Below are positions 16,926 through 27,992 of a stretch of DNA of 64,000 nt, one piece after another. The stretch's first letter is position 1, and each line of letters opens with the position of its first letter. The position numbers and the translations under genes are program-made. This DNA is from Pseudomonas reidholzensis. Its GTDB lineage: Bacteria > Pseudomonadota > Gammaproteobacteria > Pseudomonadales > Pseudomonadaceae. The stretch is from the NCBI RefSeq assembly GCF_900536025.1, contig NZ_UNOZ01000040.1, positions 30,099 through 94,098 of the forward strand, read 5' to 3'. The notes under the pieces are model-generated. The model made no database searches. It saw only the letters and a program-made list of their open reading frames with translations, and had not been told where the DNA came from.

Positions 16926-18548
16926 TTGTCCCACGCCCCGCAACGCCGCTGGTACCTCCCTGTCGCCCTGGTCGCCGCCCTGGTCCTGCTGCCGCTGAGC
17001 GTGCTGCTGCTGTCCTGGCAGTCGATCGACGTGCAGATCTGGTCGCACCTGCTCGACACGCAGATGAGCCGCCTGCTCGGCAACACCCTGACCCTGGTGC
17101 TGGGGGTCGGCATCGGCGTGACCCTGCTCGGGGTAAGCCTGGCCTGGCTCACCAGCCTCTGCGAGTTCCCGGGGCGGCGCTGGCTGGACTGGGCGCTGAT
17201 GCTGCCGTTCGCCATCCCGGCCTACGTGCTGGCGTTCGTCTTCGTCGGCCTGCTGGACTTTGCCGGGCCGGTGCAAAGCGCGCTGCGCGAGGTGTTCGGG
17301 CCGCTGCGCCTGCCGCGGGTGCGCTCCACCGGCGGGGTGATCATCGTCCTGGTGCTGGTGTTCTACCCCTACGTCTACCTGCTGGCGCGCACCGCTTTTC
17401 TCGCCCAGGGCAAGGGCCTGATGGAAGCTGCACGGGTCCTCGGCCTGTCGCCGCTGCAAGCGTTCTGGCGGGTGGCGCTGCCCATGGCCAGGCCGGCCAT
17501 CGGTGCCGGCATCGCGTTGGCGCTGATGGAAACCCTGGCGGATTTCGGCGCCGTGGCGGTGTTCAACTTCGACACCTTCACCACGGCGATCTACAAGACC
17601 TGGTACGGCTTCTTCAGCCTCTCCAGCGCGGCCCAGCTGGCCAGCCTGTTGCTGCTGGTGGTGATGCTGGTGCTGTACGGCGAGCGCCGTGCGCGCGGCG
17701 CCAGCCGCACTGCCAACGAGCGCCCGCGCGGCCAGGCGCTGTACCACTTGCGTGGGGTCAAGGCGCTGGCGGCCAGTGGCTGGTGCCTGCTGGTGTTCGC
17801 CTGCGCCTTTGTCATCCCGCTGCTGCAATTGCTGGTGTGGTTCTGGCAGCGCGGTCGGCATGACCTCGACGAACGCTATGTCGGGTTGGTCCTGCACACC
17901 CTGTACCTGGGCGCGATGGCCGCGTTGATCACGGTCAGCGTGGCCTTGCTGCTGGCGTTCGCCCGCCGCCAGGCGCCCACTGCCGGGATCCGTGCCGGGG
18001 TCGGCCTGGCCAACCTCGGCTACGCCTTGCCGGGTTCGGTGTTGGCGGTGTCGATCATGCTGGCGTTCAGTTACCTCGACAACCAGCTCGTGGTGCCGCT
18101 GTCGCAGTGGCTCGGCGGCGCGGGTAAACCGTTGCTGCTGGGCAGCCTGACGGCCTTGCTGGTGGCCTACCTGGTGCGCTTTATCGCGGTCGCCTACGGC
18201 CCGCTGGAAAGCAGCCTGGAGCGCATCCGGCCGTCATTGCCCGAAGTCTCGCGCAGCCTCGGGGTCGGTGGGCCGCGATTGTTTTTCAAGGTTTATCTGC
18301 CGCTGCTGGTGCCTGGGGCATTGAGCGCCGCATTGCTGGTGTTCGTCGACGTGCTCAAGGAGATGCCGGCGACCCTGCTGATGCGCCCGTTCGGCTGGGA
18401 CACCCTGGCGGTACGGGTGTTCGAGATGACCAGCGAAGGCGAGTGGGCCCGCGCCTCGCTGCCGGCACTGACCCTGGTGCTGGTCGGCCTGCTGCCGGTC
18501 ATCGGCCTGATTCGCCGTTCGGCGCGGCGTGCCGGTCACACTCACTGA
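16926..18548 (+). CDS. Ferric iron ABC transporter permease (fused, two-domain)
   Basis: About 540 aa with roughly 12 predicted membrane helices in two homologous halves. Each half has an EAA-type loop: MEAARVLGLSPLQAFWRVALPMARP in the first and PEVSRSLGVGGPRLFFKVYLPLLVP in the second. The start is uncertain. The open frame reaches a TTG at 16887, but that lies inside REP sequence; the in-frame TTG at 16926 (SHAPQRRWYLPVALV) gives a natural short cytoplasmic tail and is preferred. No ATP-binding subunit is encoded next to it, so an unlinked ATPase must be supplied. Confidence 0.85.
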   Translation: MSHAPQRRWYLPVALVAALVLLPLSVLLLSWQSIDVQIWSHLLDTQMSRLLGNTLTLVLGVGIGVTLLGVSLAWLTSLCEFPGRRWLDWALMLPFAIPAYVLAFVFVGLLDFAGPVQSALREVFGPLRLPRVRSTGGVIIVLVLVFYPYVYLLARTAFLAQGKGLMEAARVLGLSPLQAFWRVALPMARPAIGAGIALALMETLADFGAVAVFNFDTFTTAIYKTWYGFFSLSSAAQLASLLLLVVMLVLYGERRARGASRTANERPRGQALYHLRGVKALAASGWCLLVFACAFVIPLLQLLVWFWQRGRHDLDERYVGLVLHTLYLGAMAALITVSVALLLAFARRQAPTAGIRAGVGLANLGYALPGSVLAVSIMLAFSYLDNQLVVPLSQWLGGAGKPLLLGSLTALLVAYLVRFIAVAYGPLESSLERIRPSLPEVSRSLGVGGPRLFFKVYLPLLVPGALSAALLVFVDVLKEMPATLLMRPFGWDTLAVRVFEMTSEGEWARASLPALTLVLVGLLPVIGLIRRSARRAGHTH

Positions 18549-18672
18549 GGATGCCAGCCCGCGCCCTTGCCGCTACAATGCGCGGCATTCGCTGCGGCGG
18601 CTCCTACAACAACAGGTGACACATCAACGTCGCCGACCGCCGCCGCTTCGCCACGCCCGGAAGGAGAAACCC

Positions 18673-19755
18673 ATGGGACAGCGCACGCCTCTGTACGACC
18701 TGCACCTGGCGCTAGGCGCCAAGATGGTCGATTTCGGTGGTTGGGACATGCCCCTGCACTATGGCTCGCAAGTCGACGAGCACCATCAGGTGCGCAGTGA
18801 CTGCGGCGTCTTCGACGTCTCGCACATGACGGTGATCGATGTCGACGGCCGTGCGGCCACGCCGTGGCTGCAATATTTGCTGGCCAATGATGTGGCCCGC
18901 CTGGACGGCACCGGCAAGGCGCTCTACAGCACCATGCTCAATGCACAGGGTGGGGTGGTCGACGACCTGATCGTCTACCGCACCGAGGGTGGCTACCGTC
19001 TGGTGGTCAATGCGGCGACCCGTGACAAGGTGCTGGCGTGGCTGCAGGCACACAGCAGCGATTTTGCGGTCGGCTTCGAGGAGCGCGCCGAGCTGGCCAT
19101 CCTCGCCATCCAGGGCCCGCACGCCCGGGCCAAGGTCGCCGAGCTGGTCAGCGCCTCGCGGGCCGCGGTGATCCGCGAGCTGAAGCCGTTCGAAGGCGTG
19201 GTCGAAGGCGACTGGTTCGTCGCCCGTACCGGCTACACCGGTGAAGATGGCCTGGAGATCATCCTGCCGGGTGATCAGGCCCCGGCCTTCTTCAACGACC
19301 TGGTCGGCGCCGGCATTGCCCCCAGTGGCCTCGGCGCCCGCGATACGCTGCGCCTGGAAGCCGGGATGAACCTGTATGGCCAGGACATCGACGAACAGCA
19401 CACCCCGCAAACCTCCAACCTGGGCTGGTGCATCGCCTGGGAGCCGGCCGCGCGCGACTTCATTGGCCGCGCCGGCCTGCTCACGGAAATCGAGCACGGC
19501 GTGCAGGAAAAACTGGTCGGCCTGGTGCTCGAAGAGCGCGGTGTATTGCGCGCTCATCAGGTGGTCCGTGTCGCGGGGATTGGCGAAGGGGAGATCACCA
19601 GTGGTAGTTTCTCTCCTACGCTGAGCAAATCCATTGCCCTGGCGCGCGTACCGATGGCCACCGGCGACCGAGCCGAGGTCGAGATTCGTGGCAAGTGGTA
19701 CCCGGTGCGGGTGGTCAAGCCGACCTTCGTGCGCCAGGGCAAGATTCTGATCTGA
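18673..19755 (+). CDS. gcvT: Glycine cleavage system T protein, aminomethyltransferase
   Basis: 360 aa from the ATG at 18673, with AAGGAG 6 bp upstream; the longer open frame to 18529 is not needed. Transfers the methylene group from aminomethyl-lipoyl GcvH to tetrahydrofolate, releasing ammonia. Characteristic sequences include MVDFGGWDMPLHY, CGVFDVSHM (folate site), RTGYTGEDGLEI and GLGARDTLRLEAGMNLYG. Forms a unit with gcvH (52 bp) and gcvP (78 bp). A TACAAT hexamer around 18575 is a possible -10 element; no glycine riboswitch was recognised in the 124-bp leader. Confidence 0.96.
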   Translation: MGQRTPLYDLHLALGAKMVDFGGWDMPLHYGSQVDEHHQVRSDCGVFDVSHMTVIDVDGRAATPWLQYLLANDVARLDGTGKALYSTMLNAQGGVVDDLIVYRTEGGYRLVVNAATRDKVLAWLQAHSSDFAVGFEERAELAILAIQGPHARAKVAELVSASRAAVIRELKPFEGVVEGDWFVARTGYTGEDGLEIILPGDQAPAFFNDLVGAGIAPSGLGARDTLRLEAGMNLYGQDIDEQHTPQTSNLGWCIAWEPAARDFIGRAGLLTEIEHGVQEKLVGLVLEERGVLRAHQVVRVAGIGEGEITSGSFSPTLSKSIALARVPMATGDRAEVEIRGKWYPVRVVKPTFVRQGKILI

Positions 19756-19807
19756 ACCCTTTTTCTGGCGGCCCGACCGCTGACCCCAATACCGAGGACT
19801 ACACGAC

Positions 19808-20191
19808 ATGAGCAACATCCCCGCCGACCTGCGTTTTGCCGAAAGCCACGAATGGGCACGCCTGGAAGCCGATGGCACGATCACCGTGGGCATCAGCGAC
19901 CACGCCCAGGAAGCCTTGGGTGACGTGGTCTTCGTCGAACTGGCAGAAGTCGGCAAGGTGTTCGCCGCAGGCGACGCTGCGGGCGTGGTCGAGTCGGTCA
20001 AGGCCGCTTCGGATATCTATGCGCCGGTCAGCGGCGAAGTGATCGCGGTCAACGAAGACCTGGCCGACAGCCCGGAGCAGCTCAACGACGCGCCGTACAC
20101 CGCGTGGATCTTCAAGCTCAAGCCTGCCAACCCGGCTGAGCTGGAAAAACTGCTGGACGCTGCAGGTTACGCCGCCGCCATCGGCGAGTAA
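19808..20191 (+). CDS. gcvH: Glycine cleavage system H protein
   Basis: 127 aa lipoyl carrier. The lipoylated lysine is K65 in GVVESVKAASDIYAPVSGEV, the canonical motif. The N-terminus (RFAESHEWARLEADGTITVG) and the C-terminal helix (ELEKLLDAAGYAA) fit the family. It shuttles the aminomethyl group between GcvP and GcvT, whose genes flank it. Confidence 0.97.
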   Translation: MSNIPADLRFAESHEWARLEADGTITVGISDHAQEALGDVVFVELAEVGKVFAAGDAAGVVESVKAASDIYAPVSGEVIAVNEDLADSPEQLNDAPYTAWIFKLKPANPAELEKLLDAAGYAAAIGE

Positions 20192-20269
20192 GTTTTCCCG
20201 CAGCATCGACGATCCCTTCCTAGACTTGTAAGTCTCCATGAGAGCCTGGTCCAGGAAGAGATCGTCGCC

Positions 20270-23143
<2,874 letters not shown>

Positions 23144-23153
23144 GGCACGGTCC

Positions 23154-23246
23154 TGGGGCCGCTCTGCGGCCCATCGCGACACAAAGCCTGGCGCTGATCC
23201 CTGTGGGAGCGGCCCTGTGTCGCGAAACGAGGGCGAAGCCCTCGCA
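23154..23246. repeat. REP pair, TCGCGACACA...GCTCCCACAGG type
   Basis: Inverted copies of the second REP family in this window (ATCGCGACACAAAGCC ... GGCCCTGTGTCGCGAAA), flanked by smaller palindromes (GGGGCCGC/GCGGCCC and GAGGGCGAAGCCCTC). It sits between the convergent gcvP and DUF2388 genes. Confidence 0.8.
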
Positions 23247-23258
23247 GGTTCCGCAGCC

Positions 23259-23573
23259 TTATTCGGCGACGGCGTTCTTCGCCAGGATCGCGTTGGCCAG
23301 CTCCATGTCGCTGGCCTCAACCCCTGGGTTGTCCGCACGTACCTGACGCATCGCGGCTTCCAGGAACGGCCCGCGAATAGCGCCTTCGCTGGCCACGAAG
23401 CTGCCCGCATCGTCCTGCGCGGCGACGATCATCTTGTGGTCCTTGAACGTCAGGTAGGTCGATGCGGTGGTCGCACCGGAGGAAATGACGTTGCGCCAGA
23501 ACGGGTCGGCCATGGCGGCGCCGACGGGCAGTGACAGCAGGGCAGCGGCGACGATGGCTGTTTTGAGACGCAT
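23259..23573 (-). CDS. DUF2388 domain exported protein
   Basis: 104 aa. Signal peptide MRLKTAIVAAALLSLPVGAA with cleavage after AMA. The mature part matches the Pseudomonas-type DUF2388 family: GATTASTYLTFKDHKMIVAA, then QDDAGSFVASEGAIRGPFLEAAMRQVR. Small periplasmic protein of unknown role. It stands alone between gcvP and the GspE-like gene. Confidence 0.85.
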   Translation of the reverse strand: MRLKTAIVAAALLSLPVGAAMADPFWRNVISSGATTASTYLTFKDHKMIVAAQDDAGSFVASEGAIRGPFLEAAMRQVRADNPGVEASDMELANAILAKNAVAE

Positions 23574-23662
23574 GGTGAATCACCTCGAATGGTGAGGGCT
23601 GAGAATGCCCGATTCGATCCTGTTCGAGTACCGCAAGTTCCCTATTTACAAGGGTTTTTTCC

Positions 23663-25342
23663 TCAACCGCAGACCCTCAGCAGCTCCGTCAGGCTGGTCA
23701 GCCCGCGGGCGATCTTGGCCTCGCCGTTGTGCCGCAGATCGTGCAACCCTTCCCGCAGGGCATGCTGGCGCAGGCTGGCCAGGTCGGTCTGCGGGCCAAT
23801 TGCCGCGCGCAAGGCTTCGCTGGGTATCAGCAACTCGAACAGCCCGGTGCGGCCGTGGTAGCCGGTGCCCCGGCACTGGCGGCAGGTGCTGCCTTGATCG
23901 ATCACCGAGCCCAGGCAGCCTGGGCACAAGGTGCGCACCAGACGCTGCGCCATGACCCCGAGCAAGGTGGCCTTGATCAGGTAATCGGCGACACCCAGCT
24001 CCTGCAGGCGCGTGATCGCGCCGCAGGCGTCGTTGGTGTGCAAGGTCGACAGCACCAAGTGCCCGGTGAGCGCTGCCTGAACCGCCACCTGGGCGGTCTC
24101 GCGGTCGCGGATCTCGCCGATCATGATGATGTCCGGGTCTTGCCGGAGCAGCGCGCGTACGCCATTGGCGAAGCCCAGGTCGAGGCCTGGCTGCACCTGC
24201 AACTGGTTGAAGGCCGGCTCCAGGCGCTCGATCGGGTCTTCGATGGTGCACAGGTTGACCTGCGGGGTGGCCAGCCGCTTGAGGCTGGCATAGAGGGTGC
24301 TGGTCTTGCCCGAGCCGGTCGGGCCGGTGAGCAGGATGATGCCCTGGCGTTGGCGCAGCAGCCCTTGCCATTGCTCCAGCACTTCGCCATCCAGGCCCAG
24401 GCGGTCGAAGTCCTCGTGCAGTTGCTGCGGGTCGAACAGGCGCAGCACCAGTTTTTCGCCAAACGGCGTGGGCAAGGTCGACAGGCGCAGCTCCACCTCG
24501 ATATCGCCGGCCAGGTGGCTCTTCAGGCGGCCATCCTGGGGCCGGCGTTTTTCGGCCACGTCCATGCGCGCCAAGTGCTTGAGACGGCTGACCAGGGCCA
24601 GGGTGACGCCTGCCGGAAAGGCATACACGGTATGCAGCAGCCCATCGATGCGATAGCGCAGTTGGCCCTGTTCGCGGCGCGGCTCGAGGTGGATATCGCT
24701 GGCGCGCTGCTCGATGGCGTACTGCAGCAGCCAATCGACGATGTGCACGATGTGGGCGTCGTCGGCGCTGGTTTCGGCCTGGCGCTTGCCCCGTTCCAGG
24801 AGCTGCTCCAGGTCACCCAGGCCGGTGTGTGCTTGCTGGCCTGCGCCCTGCACCGAGTGCGCCAGGCGAAACAGGCTGTGGCCGAGCTGGCGAATCTGCA
24901 CCGGGCTGGCAAGCACGCGGCGCACGGCTTTACCCAGGCTGCGGGTCAGGTCGGCCTCCCATTCGCGTTGGTACGGCTGGGCGCTGGCGACGGTGACGCT
25001 GTGCGCATCGACGGCAACGGCCAGAATCCCGTGGCGGTTGGCGAAGCCGCGGGGGATCAGGCCGCTGATCTGCGCCAGGTCGAGTTGCAGCGGGTCGATG
25101 CGCAGGAAGGGTTGCCCGACCTTGTCGGCGAGCCATTGGCAGAGGGTGTCCAGGTCCAGACGCTGGCCGGGGTGCTGACGGTCTGCCAAGGCCAGGGTGG
25201 CGATGGCCTCGAGCGGGTGTTCGGGTGGCTCCGAGGCGCGTTCGAGGATCAGCAGGGCGTCGCTCGGCTGCAGGCGGTGATCGGCCAGCAGTGCGTCGAG
25301 CAGGCGGTTGAGGTCGAGGTCGTGGTGGTCGGCGGTGTGCAT
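23663..25342 (-). CDS. GspE/PilB-family secretion or pilus ATPase (orphan)
   Basis: 559 aa from the ATG at 25342 (MHTADHHDLDLNRLL); the open frame to 25465 is upstream sequence. It has the full family order: N-terminal domain, N2 region (SDIHLEPRREQGQLRYRIDG), Walker A GPTGSGKTS with K346, Asp box, Walker B DIIMIGEIRD, His box HLVLSTLHTNDA, and a four-cysteine zinc motif (LCPGCLG ... CRQCRGTGYHGR). It therefore looks catalytically intact. No secretin, pseudopilin or membrane platform gene is nearby. It may power an unlinked type II secretion or type IV pilus machine. Confidence 0.88.
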   Translation of the reverse strand: MHTADHHDLDLNRLLDALLADHRLQPSDALLILERASEPPEHPLEAIATLALADRQHPGQRLDLDTLCQWLADKVGQPFLRIDPLQLDLAQISGLIPRGFANRHGILAVAVDAHSVTVASAQPYQREWEADLTRSLGKAVRRVLASPVQIRQLGHSLFRLAHSVQGAGQQAHTGLGDLEQLLERGKRQAETSADDAHIVHIVDWLLQYAIEQRASDIHLEPRREQGQLRYRIDGLLHTVYAFPAGVTLALVSRLKHLARMDVAEKRRPQDGRLKSHLAGDIEVELRLSTLPTPFGEKLVLRLFDPQQLHEDFDRLGLDGEVLEQWQGLLRQRQGIILLTGPTGSGKTSTLYASLKRLATPQVNLCTIEDPIERLEPAFNQLQVQPGLDLGFANGVRALLRQDPDIIMIGEIRDRETAQVAVQAALTGHLVLSTLHTNDACGAITRLQELGVADYLIKATLLGVMAQRLVRTLCPGCLGSVIDQGSTCRQCRGTGYHGRTGLFELLIPSEALRAAIGPQTDLASLRQHALREGLHDLRHNGEAKIARGLTSLTELLRVCG

Positions 25343-25436
25343 GAGCGGCGTCCTTGCCAGGGGTTGCTGGAAGGCTAGCCGCACGGTGGGCGCAGGGAGG
25401 CAGTGAAGGGTTGCTGGATTTTTCGGTGCAACTGCT

Positions 25437-25530
25437 GGCCCTTTCGCGGGTAAACCCGCTCCCACAGGGATGGCGTTTTTCTGGAGATTTGCTCGGTCCC
25501 TGTAGGCGCGGGGTTACCCGCGAAGAGGCC
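25437..25530. repeat. REP pair, CGCGGGTAAACCCGCTCC type
   Basis: Inverted REP copies: CTTTCGCGGGTAAACCCGCT at the left and a slightly diverged CGGGGTTACCCGCGAAGAGGCC at the right, about 40 bp apart. Located between two minus-strand genes, the ACT-like gene and the GspE-like gene. Confidence 0.85.
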
Positions 25531-25547
25531 GGTGCTGGCGCAGTAGA

Positions 25548-25874
25548 TCAACCCGTGGCCAGCTCCTGCAGCTGGGGCAGGTTGGCCAACTGCACATCCG
25601 CCACACACACCAGGTTACGCAACTTCTGCGCGATCACCTCGGCGCGGTGCCAGCTCAGCCCGCCGATACCAATCTCCAGGTCCAGCCATTCTCCCTGCTG
25701 GCTCATCTGCACACTGTTGGGCGTGAGAAATTGCAGGGCAAACAGGTTGAGCACCCGGCACAGGCTGTCGGGCTCAGCCTCGGCCAGCAGGCGATAGCGC
25801 ACGTTGCTATGGGCGGCGCTGGCGGCCCAGGCATCGGCGCGGGGTAGGGTATGGGGCCGTTCGAGTGCGTTCAT
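25548..25874 (-). CDS. ACT-like small protein, divergent from an Lrp regulator
   Basis: 108 aa from the ATG at 25874 (MNALERPHTLPRADAWA), with GGAGAA 4-9 bp upstream; a GTG at 25907 is the alternative. The core NVRYRLLAEAEPDSLCRVLN, LEIGIGGLSWHRAEVIAQKL and VCVADVQL resembles a beta-alpha-beta ACT-like fold, as in small regulatory subunits. It is not clearly assignable to a known enzyme. It diverges from the Lrp/AsnC regulator at 25999, and the shared 124-bp region holds AT-rich dyads. Confidence 0.6.
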   Translation of the reverse strand: MNALERPHTLPRADAWAASAAHSNVRYRLLAEAEPDSLCRVLNLFALQFLTPNSVQMSQQGEWLDLEIGIGGLSWHRAEVIAQKLRNLVCVADVQLANLPQLQELATG

Positions 25875-25998
25875 GCTGTTCTCCACCAGGACGGGGAATT
25901 CTTGCACGCTCGCAGCGGTATTTTTTCGCTATTGTCGGGTCCATTTGCCCGTGTGGCAGATAGAATAATTCGTAGAATTACACTTCGGAGAATGATTA

Positions 25999-26469
25999 AT
26001 GCAAAGCGAGCTGGATGCCTATGACCGCCGCATCCTGGAGTTGCTCCAAGACGATGCCTCCCTGTCCAGCGCGCAGATCGCCGAACGGGTCGGTCTGTCG
26101 CAGTCGCCGTGCTGGCGACGGATCCAGCGCTTGAAAGAGGAGGGGGTGATTCGCGCCCAGGTGACCCTGCTCGACCGCAAGAAGGTCGGCCTCAACACGC
26201 AGATCTTCGCCGAGGTGAAGCTCAATGCCCACGGCCGCTCGAATTTCGCCGGTTTCACCGAGGCGATCCGCGAGTTTCCCGAGGTGCTGGAGTGCTACGT
26301 GCTGATGGGCTCGGTGGACTTCCTCCTGCGCATCGTCACCCCGGACATCGAAGCCTACGAACGTTTCTTCTTCGAAAAGCTGTCGAACGTGCCGGGGATC
26401 CAGGAGGTCAATTCGATCGTGGCCTTGTCCGAAATCAAGTCCACGACCCGCCTGCCCTTAACGCGTTGA
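25999..26469 (+). CDS. Lrp/AsnC family transcriptional regulator
   Basis: 156 aa. N-terminal winged-helix domain (LDAYDRRILELLQDDASLSS, QIAERVGLSQSPCWRRIQRL) and C-terminal ligand-binding RAM domain (FTEAIREFPEVLECYVLMGS, DFLLRIVTPDIEAYERF). The sequence is of the amino-acid-responsive type with SQSPCWRRI in the recognition helix. Probably autoregulated from the dyad region upstream (GAATAATTC at 25963-25971). It overlaps the convergent CYTH gene by 12 bp. The regulated target is not evident; the divergent ACT-like gene is a candidate. Confidence 0.93.
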   Translation: MQSELDAYDRRILELLQDDASLSSAQIAERVGLSQSPCWRRIQRLKEEGVIRAQVTLLDRKKVGLNTQIFAEVKLNAHGRSNFAGFTEAIREFPEVLECYVLMGSVDFLLRIVTPDIEAYERFFFEKLSNVPGIQEVNSIVALSEIKSTTRLPLTR

Positions 26470-27858
26470 AGGCGACTTCAGCAGGTGCTTCCAGGCGCGG
26501 TTCTGCTCGATCGCGCGGGCTTGCTCGATGCGCGCATCTTTCAGTGCCTGGGACTGCTCCTGATCTTCGGTCAGCGGCTGCTCAGCCAGTTGCTGAAGCT
26601 TGTTCAGTTCGCCGTACAGGCGGTCCAGCTGCGGCACGTCGAGCACGTGACGGGCGTGGTGGAGCCAGGTCTGCAAGGTCTCGATCCGCGGCAACTGCTC
26701 ACCGAGGTCTTCCGGCTGCTGGACATAACGCTCCTGCAGCTTGAGGGCACGGGCTTCTTCGCCGACCAGGTGCTGCAGCCAGTTGGCCAGTTGCGCATTG
26801 CCCTGGCGGTCGCCACGGCCCTTGCGCTCGACGGTCCAGGCACGGGCCAGCAGCCAGCGCGAGGTTTCCAGCGAGAACTGGCCCCAGCGCGGGTCTTCCA
26901 GCTCTTCGGCGAACTGCTCGGGCGCTGCGCGGCGCACGTCTTCGTCATCGTTGCCGGCCTGAACCAATGGCCGCCAGTCTTCCAGCAGGGCATCGAGGCT
27001 GCTGCGCAGGGCGCGGGTAGTCGGGCGCGGCGCGGCTTGGCCGAGGCTGCCGACCAGGGCACGCAGTTCGGCCAGGCAATGCACCCAGTCCTGCAGCAGG
27101 CGCCAGTGGCCGGTGTGGCGGTATTGCTCGGCCAGGCGCTGGCTGCTGCCCAGCAACTGCCAGGCCAGCGCAGTGAAGGCGTCGTCGACGGCCATTTCGG
27201 CGTCGAGCTCGGCGCTCGGCAAGCCCAGTTCGTAGCTTTCTGGCTCGAGCAGGCGGTAGCCGCGCTCGGCCTTGCTGATGTCACATGGCATCAGCGCCAG
27301 CGTGGCGGCCAGTTCGGCGGCCAGCTCGAGCAGCGCCTCGGGTGCGCCCTCACGCAGCTCCAGCTCCAGCTCGCAGATTTCTTCCTTGCGCTTGCCGGCA
27401 ATGACGAAGCCCTGGTCCAGGGCGGCTTCGATGACCACCTTGGCCTTGCCGCGGCCCCAGGAGATTTCAGCGAACTCGCGGGTGAAATCGGTGGTGAACA
27501 GCGGCTTGATGGTCTTTTTGTCCAGTTCGGCCAGTTGCTCGGGCCAGCAGCTGGCATCGAGCTTCTTCAGGTCGAGCTTGGCTTTTTCCAGCTGCCACTC
27601 GTGCTCGTTGCGCTCGGACAGGCCGGCGACGCTCTGGCCGCGGCACTTGAGGGTCTGGATGATGACATCGCCGTCGCGGCGAAGGCGCAGGGCGACACGC
27701 GCGGCGGACAGCTCACGCTCGGGGGTGTCGAAGTACTGGTTGAGCAGTTCGCGGGTCTGCCAGCCGGACTTGTTGCGCTTCTTCAGCAGGGGGTGCTCGC
27801 GCAGGGCGGCGAGGGTCTCGCGGCTGGCGCGGAGTTTGAGTTCGGTTTCTTTGTGCAT
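26458..27858 (-). CDS. CYTH domain protein, inorganic triphosphatase YgiF-like
   Basis: 466 aa. The N-terminal CYTH tunnel domain starts at once: E4, E6 and K8 of MHKETELKLRA form the ExExK triphosphate/metal motif, followed by QYFDTPERELSAARVALRLR and EHEWQLEKAK. The C-terminal half (about 220-466) is helical and resembles a degenerate CHAD domain (DWVHCLAELRALVG, LQTWLHHARHVLD). E. coli YgiF has the same architecture and hydrolyses tripolyphosphate. Monocistronic, convergent with the Lrp gene and divergent from argE. Confidence 0.85.
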   Translation of the reverse strand: MHKETELKLRASRETLAALREHPLLKKRNKSGWQTRELLNQYFDTPERELSAARVALRLRRDGDVIIQTLKCRGQSVAGLSERNEHEWQLEKAKLDLKKLDASCWPEQLAELDKKTIKPLFTTDFTREFAEISWGRGKAKVVIEAALDQGFVIAGKRKEEICELELELREGAPEALLELAAELAATLALMPCDISKAERGYRLLEPESYELGLPSAELDAEMAVDDAFTALAWQLLGSSQRLAEQYRHTGHWRLLQDWVHCLAELRALVGSLGQAAPRPTTRALRSSLDALLEDWRPLVQAGNDDEDVRRAAPEQFAEELEDPRWGQFSLETSRWLLARAWTVERKGRGDRQGNAQLANWLQHLVGEEARALKLQERYVQQPEDLGEQLPRIETLQTWLHHARHVLDVPQLDRLYGELNKLQQLAEQPLTEDQEQSQALKDARIEQARAIEQNRAWKHLLKSPSTR

Positions 27859-27992
27859 CGCGGGCTCGAAGGAGGGGGCATCGTGGTGTGCAGTCTACAG
27901 CAGTCAGCTAGTGACTGTTGATCTGTGCCAGCCGCTTGCCCTGCAAAGCACCTGCATTGTTATGATGGGCAACGCTTCCGAGGAGTACGCGC

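Noticed and set aside
18549..18672. Glycine riboswitch before gcvT
   Set aside because: The 124-bp leader has neither the size nor the recognisable tandem aptamer core.
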